Below are positions 32,853 through 41,963 of a stretch of 64,000 bases of DNA, piece after piece. The notes under the pieces were generated by a model. It saw nothing but the letters and a program-made list of their open reading frames with translations, made no database searches and was not told the origin of the DNA. Location: the NCBI GenBank assembly GCA_963677225.1, contig OY781923.1, forward strand, positions 868,001-932,000, given 5' to 3'. The stretch is from SABI01 sp028532915. Lineage in GTDB: Bacteria > Spirochaetota > Spirochaetia > Sphaerochaetales > Sphaerochaetaceae. Each line of letters opens with the position of its first letter. Positions within the stretch are counted from its first letter, which is position 1. A program made the translations under genes and the position numbers.

Positions 32853-34181
32853 TTATCCCTTCTCCAGTTTCTTATCATTCTTCACTTTGGTAATGAGTGA
32901 CTGTCCGAATGCCGAAGCTACTACAAGTTGATACAGCACTGGAGATTGTCTTAGCACCCATTCATAAAGTCCTATGGCGAACACAGCCGCGAATCCGACT
33001 ACTAATGCTAATAGTAACCGTTGTTCCACGCTTTTCCAAGATATACCATTGAGGAACATGGAGAAAATGAAACTAATTATAATGAAAATGAAGAAATACA
33101 TCCCCCAATAGCCCATCTCTGCTGCTGTGAGAAGATAGATATGGTGGGCAACACCGGCCTGTTCTTCGTATTTCATCACTGTTATGTGCTTCCGGTATTC
33201 TTCGGTGACGGTGAGAACCTGCGAGTACTGGTTGAGTCCTACTCCGAAATTGTGATCGTCCGCCATCATGACCGCCGCGATCTCAAATTCGTTTCTTGCC
33301 TCTTCACTCTCTTCAGGAGCATTGAGAAAGCGGTCTATGACCGTGTCGATGACCATCAATCCTCCCAGGATCATACAGACCATCAGAAAGATAGTGGTGA
33401 ATTTTATCCTGGTGTTCTTCAATCTGAAATTCGAGATGACCAGGGCTGCGACCAGTGATCCGGCAGCAGTGAGGATCCCTGTGCGGGAGCCGGTCGATAT
33501 GATTGCCACGGTCATTCCCAGTGTCGCTCCCAGAGGGATGAGAAAATGCATCCGTCTGAGTTCTGTATCGGTGAGCACCCATACCATCATGGCGCACAGG
33601 AAAAATAGAGCGAATGATGGAACGGTATTGGAATGGTCGAAGAAGGCGAAGATCCTGTAGATACCGTCGAGGTACTTCTGTTTGAGTGCAATGACAGTCA
33701 GTATAGAGGCAGTCACAGTGTATGCTGTCATCAGAACTCTAATCGAGGTCCTGCTGTAATCTTCGGTGGCGAAGAAGTTCGTGATACACCAGTACATCAG
33801 CCCCATCCTGAACAGCTGCCAGACGGCGAACCAGCCGTACACCTGATAATCTGACCGGTAGACATTGAATACGGCAAAGAGGAAAAAAGCAAGGAGCGTC
33901 ATCATGAACCGCGGTTTCCATACGATCTTGCTTCCGGTGCGAAGCAGCATCCCGATGATCAATCCCACCGCGATGATATCTGCGATCGTGATCTCGAACC
34001 CGCGCACAGGTCCTCTGTACTGTTCCATAGACATGAGATTTATACTGAACTGCGAATTGAAGAGAAATGAGGTGACCATAGCGATAAGTGCAAGATACTT
34101 GAGCTTTTTGGAGAAAGCTGTTGCTCCTGCTATTACCGGGATCCCTATGATGAGGGCAATGTAGAACAGTATGAACTTCAT
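32853..34181 (-). CDS. Wzy/O-antigen-ligase-like polymerase
   Basis: A 442-residue membrane protein with about 11-12 helices and a larger periplasmic loop in the second half (about 280-340, containing MMADDHNFGVGLNQYSQV, the Wzy_C-type HNxxL/GxGxxQ region). Family members polymerise lipid-linked repeat units or ligate polymers to lipid A. Its position beside Wzx and Wzz supports the polymerase role. It is the first gene of a four-gene reverse-strand operon (polymerase, flippase, Wzz-like, SpoIIE). No clear ribosome-binding site; a promoter lies 6 nt before the start codon. Confidence 0.8.
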   Translation of the reverse strand: MKFILFYIALIIGIPVIAGATAFSKKLKYLALIAMVTSFLFNSQFSINLMSMEQYRGPVRGFEITIADIIAVGLIIGMLLRTGSKIVWKPRFMMTLLAFFLFAVFNVYRSDYQVYGWFAVWQLFRMGLMYWCITNFFATEDYSRTSIRVLMTAYTVTASILTVIALKQKYLDGIYRIFAFFDHSNTVPSFALFFLCAMMVWVLTDTELRRMHFLIPLGATLGMTVAIISTGSRTGILTAAGSLVAALVISNFRLKNTRIKFTTIFLMVCMILGGLMVIDTVIDRFLNAPEESEEARNEFEIAAVMMADDHNFGVGLNQYSQVLTVTEEYRKHITVMKYEEQAGVAHHIYLLTAAEMGYWGMYFFIFIIISFIFSMFLNGISWKSVEQRLLLALVVGFAAVFAIGLYEWVLRQSPVLYQLVVASAFGQSLITKVKNDKKLEKG

Positions 34182-34187
34182 ATCCAG

Positions 34188-34216
34188 ATAATAGTATCAT
34201 GAAACGGTCATATCAG
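34188..34216 (-). promoter_or_regulatory. Leaderless-type promoter of the Wzy-Wzx-Wzz-SpoIIE operon
   Basis: On the minus strand CTGATA (34216-34211), a 17-bp spacer and TATTAT (34193-34188), then 6 nt to the ATG at 34181. Alternatively TACTAT at 34196-34191 with a 9-nt gap. Confidence 0.5.
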
Positions 34217-34281
34217 GAAAGTTATGCATACAATATTTATTTTTATGATTACAGCAGGTAGATTTGTACTTGATTTCCATA

Positions 34282-34310
34282 TTGTTTACTTGTCGAGACT
34301 CTGATAGACT
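34282..34310 (+). promoter_or_regulatory. Promoter of the acyltransferase gene
   Basis: TTGTTT (34282-34287), a 17-bp spacer and TAGACT (34305-34310). The leader of about 25 nt carries AAAGGAGG before the ATG at 34340. Confidence 0.45.
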
Positions 34311-34339
34311 TGATACAAAGAAAGGAGGATCGGTGAACG

Positions 34340-35467
34340 ATGAATAAGGCTGCTGCGACCTTCATATTAAGACCGATAGTAGATGAATATCCTCTGAACG
34401 AACGATTCAGAACCGAATGGAAAAGACTCTACGATATTCAAAAGACACATTCCCCTTTCTCCACTCTTGAATGGATAGAAGCGGGTATCGAAGTATATCT
34501 CGATGATAAAGAGAATATCTTTCCTATCCGATTTGTCGATGAAAAAGGTATGACGCGTGCTATAAGCATATTGAGACTCGTAATATTCAAAGAATCGAAA
34601 TCAGCGAGGATATGGCCTCTGAGGGAACTGAGAACTATCGATTTCAACTCTCAGCGGACCACTCCCATCATGGCTGAAGACAGACGGATGCTCAGCGCAG
34701 CTGTCGATGCACTGCTTACTTCTGATCAGATTTCCTTCGATGTCATTGAGCTGTTCAAAGTAGAGATTCCCGAAGAAGATCCTTTCGAAGGCCTTTCGTT
34801 TACCTCCAGAAACTATTTTGCCAGAAAATATTCCGTATATGATATCCAACCCCGTTTTCTCTTCTCGGGTGATTGGGACAGTTATCTGATGGCAAGAACC
34901 CAGGGACACCGCAAGAAGATCAGAAGATATACAAGAAAGCTGCAGGAAGCTTATCCTGATTACCATTTTACTCGTCTGAGAACACCTCGTGAATTCGAAG
35001 AATACGGGGTTGAACGGTGTGTCGGACAGATGAATGAACTCTTTCAGAGAAGCTGGCAGGCCAAAGAACTTTCAAAGAAAAGAGAAGATTCCCACATCGA
35101 CTATCGCAGCTTCTATACGAGAATCTTCAATGAATTCTATGTAAAGGATCAAATCGATCTTGCCATGCTGCATGCTGACGGGCGTCTTCTGGCTTTTGAT
35201 ATGAGTCTGAATATCGATGGTCATATATACATGGTGTATGGCGCCTACGATTTGGAATATCAGGATCGTTCACCGGGGACTGCGAACCTCGTCGAGATCA
35301 TTCGAAGCGGATTCGAACTTCAGGATGTTGTCCTTGAATTCGGCGGCGGGTTCCTCGATTACAAGCGAATATGGGCAAACGACGAGAAACGGTCGTATCA
35401 GGTATCGATCGCCAGAAATACAGCAAGAGGTCGCATTACCGCGATTCTGTGGAAGTTCGGACGGTAA
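34340..35467 (+). CDS. BioF2/FemAB-like GNAT acyltransferase
   Basis: A 375-residue cytoplasmic protein of the Acetyltransf_6 (CelD/BcsL, FemAB-like) group. It shows HSPFSTLEWIEAGIEVY in the N-terminal half, the basic helix TQGHRKKIRRYTRKLQ, and a C-terminal core with LAMLHADGRLLAFDMSL and VLEFGGGFLDYKRIWAN. Members transfer acyl or aminoacyl groups and are common in cellulose and capsule loci. With the fusion at 7231 it brackets the polysaccharide locus, suggesting acylated sugars in the product. A strong AAAGGAGG lies 9 nt upstream. The gene ends in a hairpin shared with the convergent ABC exporter operon. Confidence 0.78.
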   Translation: MNKAAATFILRPIVDEYPLNERFRTEWKRLYDIQKTHSPFSTLEWIEAGIEVYLDDKENIFPIRFVDEKGMTRAISILRLVIFKESKSARIWPLRELRTIDFNSQRTTPIMAEDRRMLSAAVDALLTSDQISFDVIELFKVEIPEEDPFEGLSFTSRNYFARKYSVYDIQPRFLFSGDWDSYLMARTQGHRKKIRRYTRKLQEAYPDYHFTRLRTPREFEEYGVERCVGQMNELFQRSWQAKELSKKREDSHIDYRSFYTRIFNEFYVKDQIDLAMLHADGRLLAFDMSLNIDGHIYMVYGAYDLEYQDRSPGTANLVEIIRSGFELQDVVLEFGGGFLDYKRIWANDEKRSYQVSIARNTARGRITAILWKFGR

Positions 35468-35475
35468 ATGGCGGT

Positions 35476-35506
35476 CAGACGGCAGAGGTCTCATCTCTGC
35501 CGTCTG
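35476..35506. terminator. Bidirectional hairpin between convergent genes
   Basis: A perfect 12-bp stem (CAGACGGCAGAG and its complement) with a 7-nt loop sits between the acyltransferase and ABC exporter stops. No T-tract follows on either strand, so it may rely on Rho or act as a 3'-end stabiliser. Confidence 0.65.
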
Positions 35507-35519
35507 CTTCGGGATTGAT

Positions 35520-37250
35520 TCACAAGAGTTTCTGAATCTCTGCCATTTTCGAAAACATTCCGTTTTTCTTACCCAGCTGTTGAGGTGTGCCGCATTCGAC
35601 AACTTTTCCTCCGTCCAGAACAACGATATTGTCCGCATGTCTGATCGTGCGCATTCTGTGAGCGATGATTATAAGTGTTCTGTTCCTGATGAGATTTGAT
35701 AATCCGGATTGGATCTTCGTTTCATTTTCAACATCTACACTCGCTGTCGCCTCATCAAGAAGGACGATCGGCGCATTCTTTAAGAGTGCTCTTGCGATAC
35801 TGATGCGCTGCCTTTCACCTCCTGACAAAGTTTCTCCATTTTCTCCGATCACCGTGTCATAACCATCGGGGAGCCGTTGTATGAACTCGTGGCATTGCGA
35901 GAGTCGTGCAGCTTCCATCACTTCCCGGTCGGTTGCCTCTTTTTTCCCAATCCTGATATTATCTGCGATAGAAGCGTTGAACAGCACCACATCCTGGAAC
36001 ACCACAGAGTAATAATTCAACAGGGTTTCAGGCTCTATAGTCGAAATGTCGATACCTCCAAGTGTGATCTTTCCGCAGTCGATATCCCAAAATCGTGCCG
36101 CGAGTTTAGCTGCGGTGCTTTTCCCTCCACCGGAGGGGCCTACCAGAGCTGTCACCTTCCCCTGAGGTGCACAGAACGAAACATCGGTAAGAACCTGTTT
36201 ACCTTCTTCGTAGGAAAAGTCGACATGATCGAATTCGATAGTGAAATTCTCAGGAGTGAATTCGGTCGATCCCGCCTGAGTTGTCATCGCCTCCATAGCT
36301 TTCACACGATTGATTCTGACATCAAGATAAAAAAGCACTGCCATATTATTGAGAATCTCCGTTATCGGATTATAGATATGTGCGGAAATGAGGCAGAACA
36401 TCATATAGGTTAACAAATCAATCGATGATGAACGCAAAAGCAGTGCTCCTGTTATCACGACGGTTGCCAATCCCAGTTTCAAAAAGATGTAGGCCACATT
36501 AATGAAGGTCCCGGTAAGCAGTTCGCTTTTGATTTGATACCGTTCATTCCGTTTTATTGTATTTGAGAATGAATCGAGAAATTCATCCTCCATGTTGTAG
36601 GATCGCATCTCCTGAACAGTTTCAAGTCCTTCCTGGATCTGTTCTGTGACCTCTCTTTTGACATGATAGAATTCTTTATTCAGCGTGCCCATTCTCTTTT
36701 TTGAAAAGAGAATCACTGTGAAGGAGATGGGCACGACCCAGAAAAGAGCCAGTGCCATATGCCATTCATAGAAGAACAGAGCAATAGCTGCAGTTGCTAT
36801 CAGGGCAATCGAAGCGAACAGTTGGGGAACGGCATGGGAAAAGACCTGTTCAAGCTGAGTACAGTCATCCATGATCGTTGAAGTCAGATCGCTGAGATTC
36901 TTCTCTTTAAAGAATGCAAGAGGCAGTTTTCTCAACTTCTCGGCAAGCTCGATCCGTCGTTTTGCACTCTCGTTGTAGGTGACAGAGTAGGTGCTCCGGT
37001 ACTGCAGCCTGGCGATAATGTACATGATCAAAATTAAAAGCAGACCGATGATTGCATAATAGGATGCAGAATGTACCGTCTGGGACTGCTGTGAGAGTGC
37101 TGCAGGCAAATATTCACTTAGAAAACCGTAAAGAAGTACCATTGGAAACATGAGGGTTATGTATTGCAGATATGTGAAAAATGTTCCTGTAAGGAATTCT
37201 TTCGCCCCTTTTTCTGAAAGGGCAAGACGTTTCTGAAGATAATTAAGCAT
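35520..37250 (-). CDS. ABC exporter half-transporter, membrane domain plus ATPase
   Basis: A 576-residue protein with six membrane helices (about 1-310) and an ATPase domain. Walker A is ALVGPSGGGKSTAAKL, the signature is TLSGGERQRISIARALL and Walker B is IVLLDEATASVD, followed by the His switch in IIIAHRMRTI. All catalytic residues are present. With the upstream gene it forms a heterodimeric type IV ABC transporter. The substrate is not evident (drugs, peptides, lipids; some relatives import siderophores). I chose ATG 37250 (GGAGG 7 nt upstream), which overlaps the upstream gene by 8 nt. A MATE gene lies upstream of the pair. Confidence 0.85.
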   Translation of the reverse strand: MLNYLQKRLALSEKGAKEFLTGTFFTYLQYITLMFPMVLLYGFLSEYLPAALSQQSQTVHSASYYAIIGLLLILIMYIIARLQYRSTYSVTYNESAKRRIELAEKLRKLPLAFFKEKNLSDLTSTIMDDCTQLEQVFSHAVPQLFASIALIATAAIALFFYEWHMALALFWVVPISFTVILFSKKRMGTLNKEFYHVKREVTEQIQEGLETVQEMRSYNMEDEFLDSFSNTIKRNERYQIKSELLTGTFINVAYIFLKLGLATVVITGALLLRSSSIDLLTYMMFCLISAHIYNPITEILNNMAVLFYLDVRINRVKAMEAMTTQAGSTEFTPENFTIEFDHVDFSYEEGKQVLTDVSFCAPQGKVTALVGPSGGGKSTAAKLAARFWDIDCGKITLGGIDISTIEPETLLNYYSVVFQDVVLFNASIADNIRIGKKEATDREVMEAARLSQCHEFIQRLPDGYDTVIGENGETLSGGERQRISIARALLKNAPIVLLDEATASVDVENETKIQSGLSNLIRNRTLIIIAHRMRTIRHADNIVVLDGGKVVECGTPQQLGKKNGMFSKMAEIQKLL

Positions 37251-39024
37251 TTTTTTCCTCCGATTGTATGGTCCATTCGATCGCCGTCTGATATTCATTC
37301 CACATCCGGTGATACATCTGCCCGTGTCTGAGCAGGTCGCTGTGCGTTCCTCTTTCGATGACAGTTCCATTATCGATGACCAGAATCTGGTCGGCATCCT
37401 CTACGCTCGACAGACGGTGGGCGATCATCAGGACGGTCTTATTCCTTCTCAGCTCGAACAGAGCCTTATGGATAAGATGTTCATTTTCAGGATCGGCAAA
37501 TGCTGTAGCCTCATCAAGGACGATGATCGGGGAATCCTTCAGTATCGCCCGTGCGAGAGCAATACGCTGCATCTCCCCTCCCGAGAGGTATGTGCCGTCG
37601 GATCCGACTTTAGTATAGATTCCATCCTCGAGCCGGTCGATGATGTTCCGGCACTGTGCAAGATCGATCGCTTCGTTTACATTCACAAGTGAAGCATCCT
37701 TTATTCCATATGTGATATTTTCCAATATCGATGTCTTGAAAAGTTTAGTTGTCTGGAAAACGAAAGAGATCGAGTTCATCAGCTGTTCTTTTGAAATAGC
37801 ACGTACATCAATACCTCCGATCGTTATACTCCCTTCAAGAACATCCCAAAACCGGGGGATGAGACGGGCGATTGTCGTCTTTCCTCCACCTGATGGACCT
37901 ACGAGGGCGCAGGTCGAGCCTTCAGGAATAGTGAAACTTACATGATTCACCGCCTGTGTACTGCTGCCTGGATAGGAGAACAATACATCGTTGAATTGTA
38001 TTTCACAGGAGTCGGGCTGTTGTTCAGTTTCCACATATTTCATCGGCTCAACATCAACGAGTCCTTCGATTCTCTCCAGAGCCTCCCTGGCGATGAACAT
38101 GCTCTGAGACAGGTGCATGCTCCTCATGATGTACACCGAGAGGATAGGAGTGATCATCACATAGAGAAACATATCGACCAATGTTGCAATATATTCACCT
38201 CTGTGCGACATGAGAATTATCGCGGCAGGTATGAGAACGAAGGCGAAACTATGGATGATGACTGTATAGAAGGAAAAAGAACTCTCCCAGCTGTCCGTAT
38301 ATTTCTTTACCAGTCTATTATATTTGAGAATACTCTCATGAAACCGTTTGAACGAATAGATAGTCTGCTGGAATACTTTCACAACCGGTATTCCCCTTAC
38401 ATATTCGACAGCTTCGCTGCTCATCTGTTCCAGAGCATCCATGTACATCTTCTGGAAGACTCTGCTTTTTTTCCCCATCATCATCCTCAGCGTGATTAAA
38501 ACGAAGACAAGCGGGATCATACAGGCTATAGCTAATTTCCAATCGAACAGGAATATGACAGCGAGTGTTCCGACCGGCATGATGACAGTTCCAGCGAGGT
38601 CGGGAAGCTGGTGTGCTAAAAAAGTATGTGTGGTACTGCTGTCATCATCGATTATCTTTCTGATTTTTCCGGTCGTATTGGAATCAAAGAATCCCAGAGG
38701 CATATGGACGAGTTTTTCCATTGCCGTTCTGCGAAGATTCCCTTCTACTCTGAATGCGGCGAGATGACTTGTCATGAGGGCGAAAAAATAGAAAATCACA
38801 CTGACGATAGCGATACCAGTTGCCCACCATGCATATATTACGGCATTGGTTCTGTCAATGATGCCGGAGTGAGACAGCAGATCCTGAAGGATCTTCCAGA
38901 TGAGGATGTACGGGATCATTCCCAAAACCGCAGAAACTGCAGATAAAGTCAGCGCCAACGGGAGAAGCGGTTTACGAGTCCCCATATACTTCTGCAGAGA
39001 ACGCAGAATCGATTCTTTTTTCAT
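37243..39024 (-). CDS. ABC exporter half-transporter, partner subunit
   Basis: A 593-residue partner: six membrane helices (about 20-310), then an ATPase with Walker A ALVGPSGGGKTTIARL, signature YLSGGEMQRIALARAIL, Walker B IIVLDEATAFADPE and His switch MIAHRLSSV. Both half-transporters keep the catalytic Glu, so this is not an asymmetric heterodimer with one dead site. An AGGAG ribosome-binding site precedes the start. It follows the MATE gene by 35 nt on the same strand, so the three are probably one efflux-type operon. Confidence 0.85.
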   Translation of the reverse strand: MKKESILRSLQKYMGTRKPLLPLALTLSAVSAVLGMIPYILIWKILQDLLSHSGIIDRTNAVIYAWWATGIAIVSVIFYFFALMTSHLAAFRVEGNLRRTAMEKLVHMPLGFFDSNTTGKIRKIIDDDSSTTHTFLAHQLPDLAGTVIMPVGTLAVIFLFDWKLAIACMIPLVFVLITLRMMMGKKSRVFQKMYMDALEQMSSEAVEYVRGIPVVKVFQQTIYSFKRFHESILKYNRLVKKYTDSWESSFSFYTVIIHSFAFVLIPAAIILMSHRGEYIATLVDMFLYVMITPILSVYIMRSMHLSQSMFIAREALERIEGLVDVEPMKYVETEQQPDSCEIQFNDVLFSYPGSSTQAVNHVSFTIPEGSTCALVGPSGGGKTTIARLIPRFWDVLEGSITIGGIDVRAISKEQLMNSISFVFQTTKLFKTSILENITYGIKDASLVNVNEAIDLAQCRNIIDRLEDGIYTKVGSDGTYLSGGEMQRIALARAILKDSPIIVLDEATAFADPENEHLIHKALFELRRNKTVLMIAHRLSSVEDADQILVIDNGTVIERGTHSDLLRHGQMYHRMWNEYQTAIEWTIQSEEKNA

Positions 39025-39059
39025 AGATAAACTCCTATTGTTAATATGTGGTCTGATTC

Positions 39060-40412
39060 CTATCTTTTTAGTATCCTTAACTTTTTAAATTGGATCAGAA
39101 TGATGACTATGGCCCATGCGATCATGATCAGATCGATGAGAAAAGATCCGATATACACCCATCGGACTCCGAAGAATCTTGGAAGGGTAAGCATCACAGG
39201 GATATAGAAAACTATCTGTCGGATGATTCCGATGACCGAAGCTTTGTTTCCTTCGTCTATCGCGGGGAAGAAGGTCATGGCCATAAACATGACCGGTAAT
39301 ACCGGCAGAAGCATGATGAAGATTCTGAAGTTCCACAGGTCAGTATGTATAAATTCAGCTGAAGGAAGCATTATGTGAAGTATTGCCTGCGGGTTCACAA
39401 GCATCACCAGCCACAACGGAAGCATGAGAACCAATCCTGCAACGGTAAAGATCTTCACATTGCTGATGACTCTTTCATATTTACGTGCGCCGAAATTTAT
39501 ACCTACTGCCGGCTGCAGAGCCCTCATTAATCCGAATATGGGAGTCAGCATGAAAATGAATATCCTGTAGACTATCCCGTAGAATGCTATATCCGTGGTA
39601 GATCCGTACCGACCTAGAGCATTGAGGACCACAATTCCCTGAATCAGAGTCATGAAAGTCATGATAAACGAGGGAATTCCGTTGGAGAGTATTGCTTTTA
39701 TGATATGGGGGTCCCTATGGATGGAGAAGGCCTTTGCCTCGAAGGATATATGTTTGCTCTTTGCATAGAGGAAGAACAAGAATGTATAAATGAACATTCC
39801 CAGATTCGTTCCCCACGCAGCTCCTTTGACACCGTAATCAAGAATGACAATCAGAAGATAATTCGCAGCAATGTTGACAAGCAGTCCGATACCCATCATC
39901 ACTGCCGCAAATCCCATTTTCCCTTCAGCTCTCACAACCATATTGCCTGCAAGACCTGATATCCACAGCACAGACCCGTATAAGGTGACTCTGAAGTAAT
40001 CTGTGCCCTGTACCAGGCTCTCTCCGGTCGCACCCATCATCGCAACCAGCGGTTTGCACAATATCAGGGCGATGATTGTGAGAGCTGCTGCGAACAGCAC
40101 TGTGAGGTAATTCATATTTCCGATGATTCTCTTTTGGGTATAATGATCGGATGAACCGATAGCGATGCTTAGTGCAGAACCGGCACCGACTCCCGCCAGG
40201 GATCCCAGGCCGAGGGATATCTGGCTTAACGGGTAAGCCATCGAGATACCTGCCAGGGCTGTTTCACCGACAAATCTTCCGATGAAAACTGCATCAAAGA
40301 TCGTATTCAGTCCATACAGGACCATCGCAATGACTGCAGGCCATGAAAGTCGGACCATGACTTTCCACATGTTCTCATGCAGTATCATATCTCTGTGTGT
40401 ATTATTGTTCAT
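39060..40412 (-). CDS. MATE-family efflux transporter
   Basis: A 450-residue inner-membrane protein with 12 helices in two homologous halves. It begins with the MATE signature region (WKVMVRLSWPAVIAMVLYGLNTIFDAVFIGRF, then GETALAGISMAYPL). MATE proteins export cationic drugs or metabolites using Na+ or H+ gradients. It is the first gene of the reverse-strand operon with the two ABC half-transporters. AAGGAC lies before the start. A strong inverted repeat overlaps its promoter, pointing to repressor control, perhaps by a MarR protein. Confidence 0.88.
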   Translation of the reverse strand: MNNNTHRDMILHENMWKVMVRLSWPAVIAMVLYGLNTIFDAVFIGRFVGETALAGISMAYPLSQISLGLGSLAGVGAGSALSIAIGSSDHYTQKRIIGNMNYLTVLFAAALTIIALILCKPLVAMMGATGESLVQGTDYFRVTLYGSVLWISGLAGNMVVRAEGKMGFAAVMMGIGLLVNIAANYLLIVILDYGVKGAAWGTNLGMFIYTFLFFLYAKSKHISFEAKAFSIHRDPHIIKAILSNGIPSFIMTFMTLIQGIVVLNALGRYGSTTDIAFYGIVYRIFIFMLTPIFGLMRALQPAVGINFGARKYERVISNVKIFTVAGLVLMLPLWLVMLVNPQAILHIMLPSAEFIHTDLWNFRIFIMLLPVLPVMFMAMTFFPAIDEGNKASVIGIIRQIVFYIPVMLTLPRFFGVRWVYIGSFLIDLIMIAWAIVIILIQFKKLRILKR

Positions 40413-40449
40413 CTGTTTATGTCCTTTTATGTTGTATCCGTTTACTGGA

Positions 40450-40481
40450 GTTTGTTAATTAGTTAACTCTAATTAACAAAC
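40450..40481. promoter_or_regulatory. Perfect 13-bp inverted repeat, probable operator of the MATE operon
   Basis: GTTTGTTAATTAG (40450-40462) and its complement (40469-40481) are separated by 6 nt. The repeat covers the spacer and -10 of the MATE promoter. It contains the palindromic AGTTAACT at 40461-40468, which also occurs in the promoter of the MarR gene at 59397-59404. Confidence 0.7.
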
Positions 40482-40489
40482 TAAGTCAA
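40461..40489 (-). promoter_or_regulatory. Promoter of the MATE/ABC operon
   Basis: On the minus strand TTGACT (40489-40484), 17 bp, then TTAACT (40466-40461), about 48 nt before the MATE start. The rest of the 40490-40660 stretch is AT-rich with no gene that I can support. Confidence 0.5.
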
Positions 40490-40664
40490 TAGGTAATGGA
40501 TGAGATTGTTGTTGATAAAGACCGCTTGGTGTGGTTTAAAGATTATAATTATATATATAATATATTAATTAGATGATATTTTAGAAAACGGGAAGGTGAA
40601 AGATGTGATATTGAGAGAAAGTTAATACGAATAAATATAAAGGAGGATAAAATCGGTGCTGTTC

Positions 40665-40706
40665 AAAATAAAAACGGGTGATGTGCATTTCACATGCCAT
40701 CACCCG
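40665..40706 (-). terminator. Intrinsic terminator of the DUF2089 operon
   Basis: On the minus strand a hairpin with CGGGTGATG and CATCACCCG arms (40706-40675) is followed by TTTTTATTTT. It lies just after the stop of the last gene of the operon. Confidence 0.85.
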
Positions 40707-40726
40707 CCGGTTCTTATGTATGCAGC

Positions 40727-41149
40727 TTATCGGCAGAACACTCTGATGACAGAGTCCTCGTTGTCGACATCGACTGTGAGCTGTTCCAGTGAATCCATGA
40801 TATCCTGGATATTCTCCGGGTTGAAATTTGAGAAGTCGAAATTCATTCCCTGCTGCTTCAGTTCGTTGTTGATCTCATTTTGTGCCTCTTTCGGAATAAG
40901 GCCTGCAATATTGAAACCTGCTTTGATCAGTGCGAACGGGACTTTTACCTGCACTCTTCCGATTTTCGCTCCGCCGGGGGTGTTCTTCGGTTCTACATTC
41001 ACATAGATGAACTTGCCGGATGAATTTGAGCCGGACAGATTCATCTCACTTTCTTTTTCCTGTGCCGCAGAAAGGAGCTGTTCAGCTTCTTCTGCATTTA
41101 TCTTGCCCTCTGCGAGCATCGTTAAAATTTTCATTCTTTCTTCGTTCAT
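40727..41149 (-). CDS. SHOCT-like/DUF4097-N-type small protein
   Basis: About 140 residues. It opens MNEERMKILTMLAEGKINAEEAEQLLSA, the short oligomerisation motif found at the start of YvlB/DUF4097-type and SHOCT-like proteins. A basic-hydrophobic middle (KFIYVNVEPKN, AKIGRVQVKVPFALIKAGFNIAGLIPKEAQNEI) and an acidic tail follow. It has no membrane segment. It usually accompanies a DUF2089 regulator and a small membrane protein, as here. I chose ATG 41149 (GAGGG upstream) rather than 41164, which overlaps the preceding stop but has no ribosome-binding site. Confidence 0.7.
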   Translation of the reverse strand: MNEERMKILTMLAEGKINAEEAEQLLSAAQEKESEMNLSGSNSSGKFIYVNVEPKNTPGGAKIGRVQVKVPFALIKAGFNIAGLIPKEAQNEINNELKQQGMNFDFSNFNPENIQDIMDSLEQLTVDVDNEDSVIRVFCR

Positions 41150-41160
41150 AGTATTTTCCC

Positions 41161-41436
41161 TCATGTTATGTTTACTTCAAAATTCGCATCTTCGTTCTCT
41201 ACTGTTATATTGGTTCCAATCATAGCTCCGAATATTTGAGGTAAGGCGAAAAACAGCTTCAGGTATTTTTTTGCCGTTGAATCTCTTGTGCCCGAAATGC
41301 TTATGATGAGCAGCACGATAGACGCAAGGATGTACAGAGGCAGAAGGATAATGTATATGAGGATCAGAGGAAACCATATAGGAAACGTCTTTCCTTTCTT
41401 CGTCCTGAAATATCCTGATACCAGCATCGCTATCAT
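41161..41436 (-). CDS. Small membrane protein in DUF2089 operon
   Basis: A 91-residue protein with one long or two short membrane segments (FPIWFPLILIYIILLPLYILASIVLLIIS) and a C-terminal part ending in NITVENEDANFEVNIT. No family recognised with certainty. Start ATG 41436 has AAAGGAGC 8 nt upstream and overlaps the DUF2089 stop as ATGA. It is probably coexpressed with its neighbours and may anchor or sense at the membrane for the regulator. Confidence 0.65.
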   Translation of the reverse strand: MIAMLVSGYFRTKKGKTFPIWFPLILIYIILLPLYILASIVLLIISISGTRDSTAKKYLKLFFALPQIFGAMIGTNITVENEDANFEVNIT

Positions 41437-41807
41437 GTGCCAAGCTCCTTTAAAGCATCTTTCACTTTCATTTCACCTGAAGATATCTTATCTAATACGC
41501 GAGATAAGGATTCAGTATCCTTAACATCTTTGATCTGCAGACCGTAATTATCAACCTTTTTTGATAACTCGTTGAGTTTGTTCTTCACGGTAGGGTAGCT
41601 GATGTTGAAAATCGATTCCATCTGCTTTATCGAACCGTGAGTCTTTATAAATGCGACGATAAACTTCTGATCCTCTTCGCTTAACGTCGACATCTGAGGC
41701 AGCTGGAAGTCCCCTTCGATCGTAAGGTTGTCTTCCGGTATGTACACTTTCTTTACGACGATTCTTTTGCCCCTGCTCAGTTCAAGAAGTTTCTTCCAAT
41801 TATGCAT
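41433..41807 (-). CDS. DUF2089-family helix-turn-helix regulator
   Basis: About 124 residues. The core PQMSTLSEEDQKFIVAFIKTHGSIKQMESIFNISYPTVKNKLNELSK is the DUF2089 signature, a sigma-like helix-turn-helix, preceded by a small beta region (RIVVKKVYIPEDNLTIEGDFQLP). The usual N-terminal zinc-ribbon cysteines of longer members are absent. It probably controls its own operon with the small membrane protein and the SHOCT-like protein. Start is ATG 41807, with GAAGGAGC upstream. Confidence 0.78.
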   Translation of the reverse strand: MHNWKKLLELSRGKRIVVKKVYIPEDNLTIEGDFQLPQMSTLSEEDQKFIVAFIKTHGSIKQMESIFNISYPTVKNKLNELSKKVDNYGLQIKDVKDTESLSRVLDKISSGEMKVKDALKELGT

Positions 41808-41963
41808 ATCAGCTCCTTCATAACTGCAATGTAACACTGAAAATTGAATATGGCAATAGTAAAAATTAATAATATCAATAAAAAATCTAAAAATTATTAA
41901 AAAAATTAATATTCACCAATGCAAAGCGATAAAAATAGATATTTTTTCTGGAATATTTAAGAT

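Noticed and set aside
40656..41006. Plus-strand open frame starting GTG with a strong AAAGGAGG upstream
   Set aside because: It lies antisense across the SHOCT-like gene, crosses a clear minus-strand terminator, and its protein is Ser/Cys/Phe-rich as expected for the complement of a real gene. The ribosome-binding-like run is in an AT/purine-rich region.
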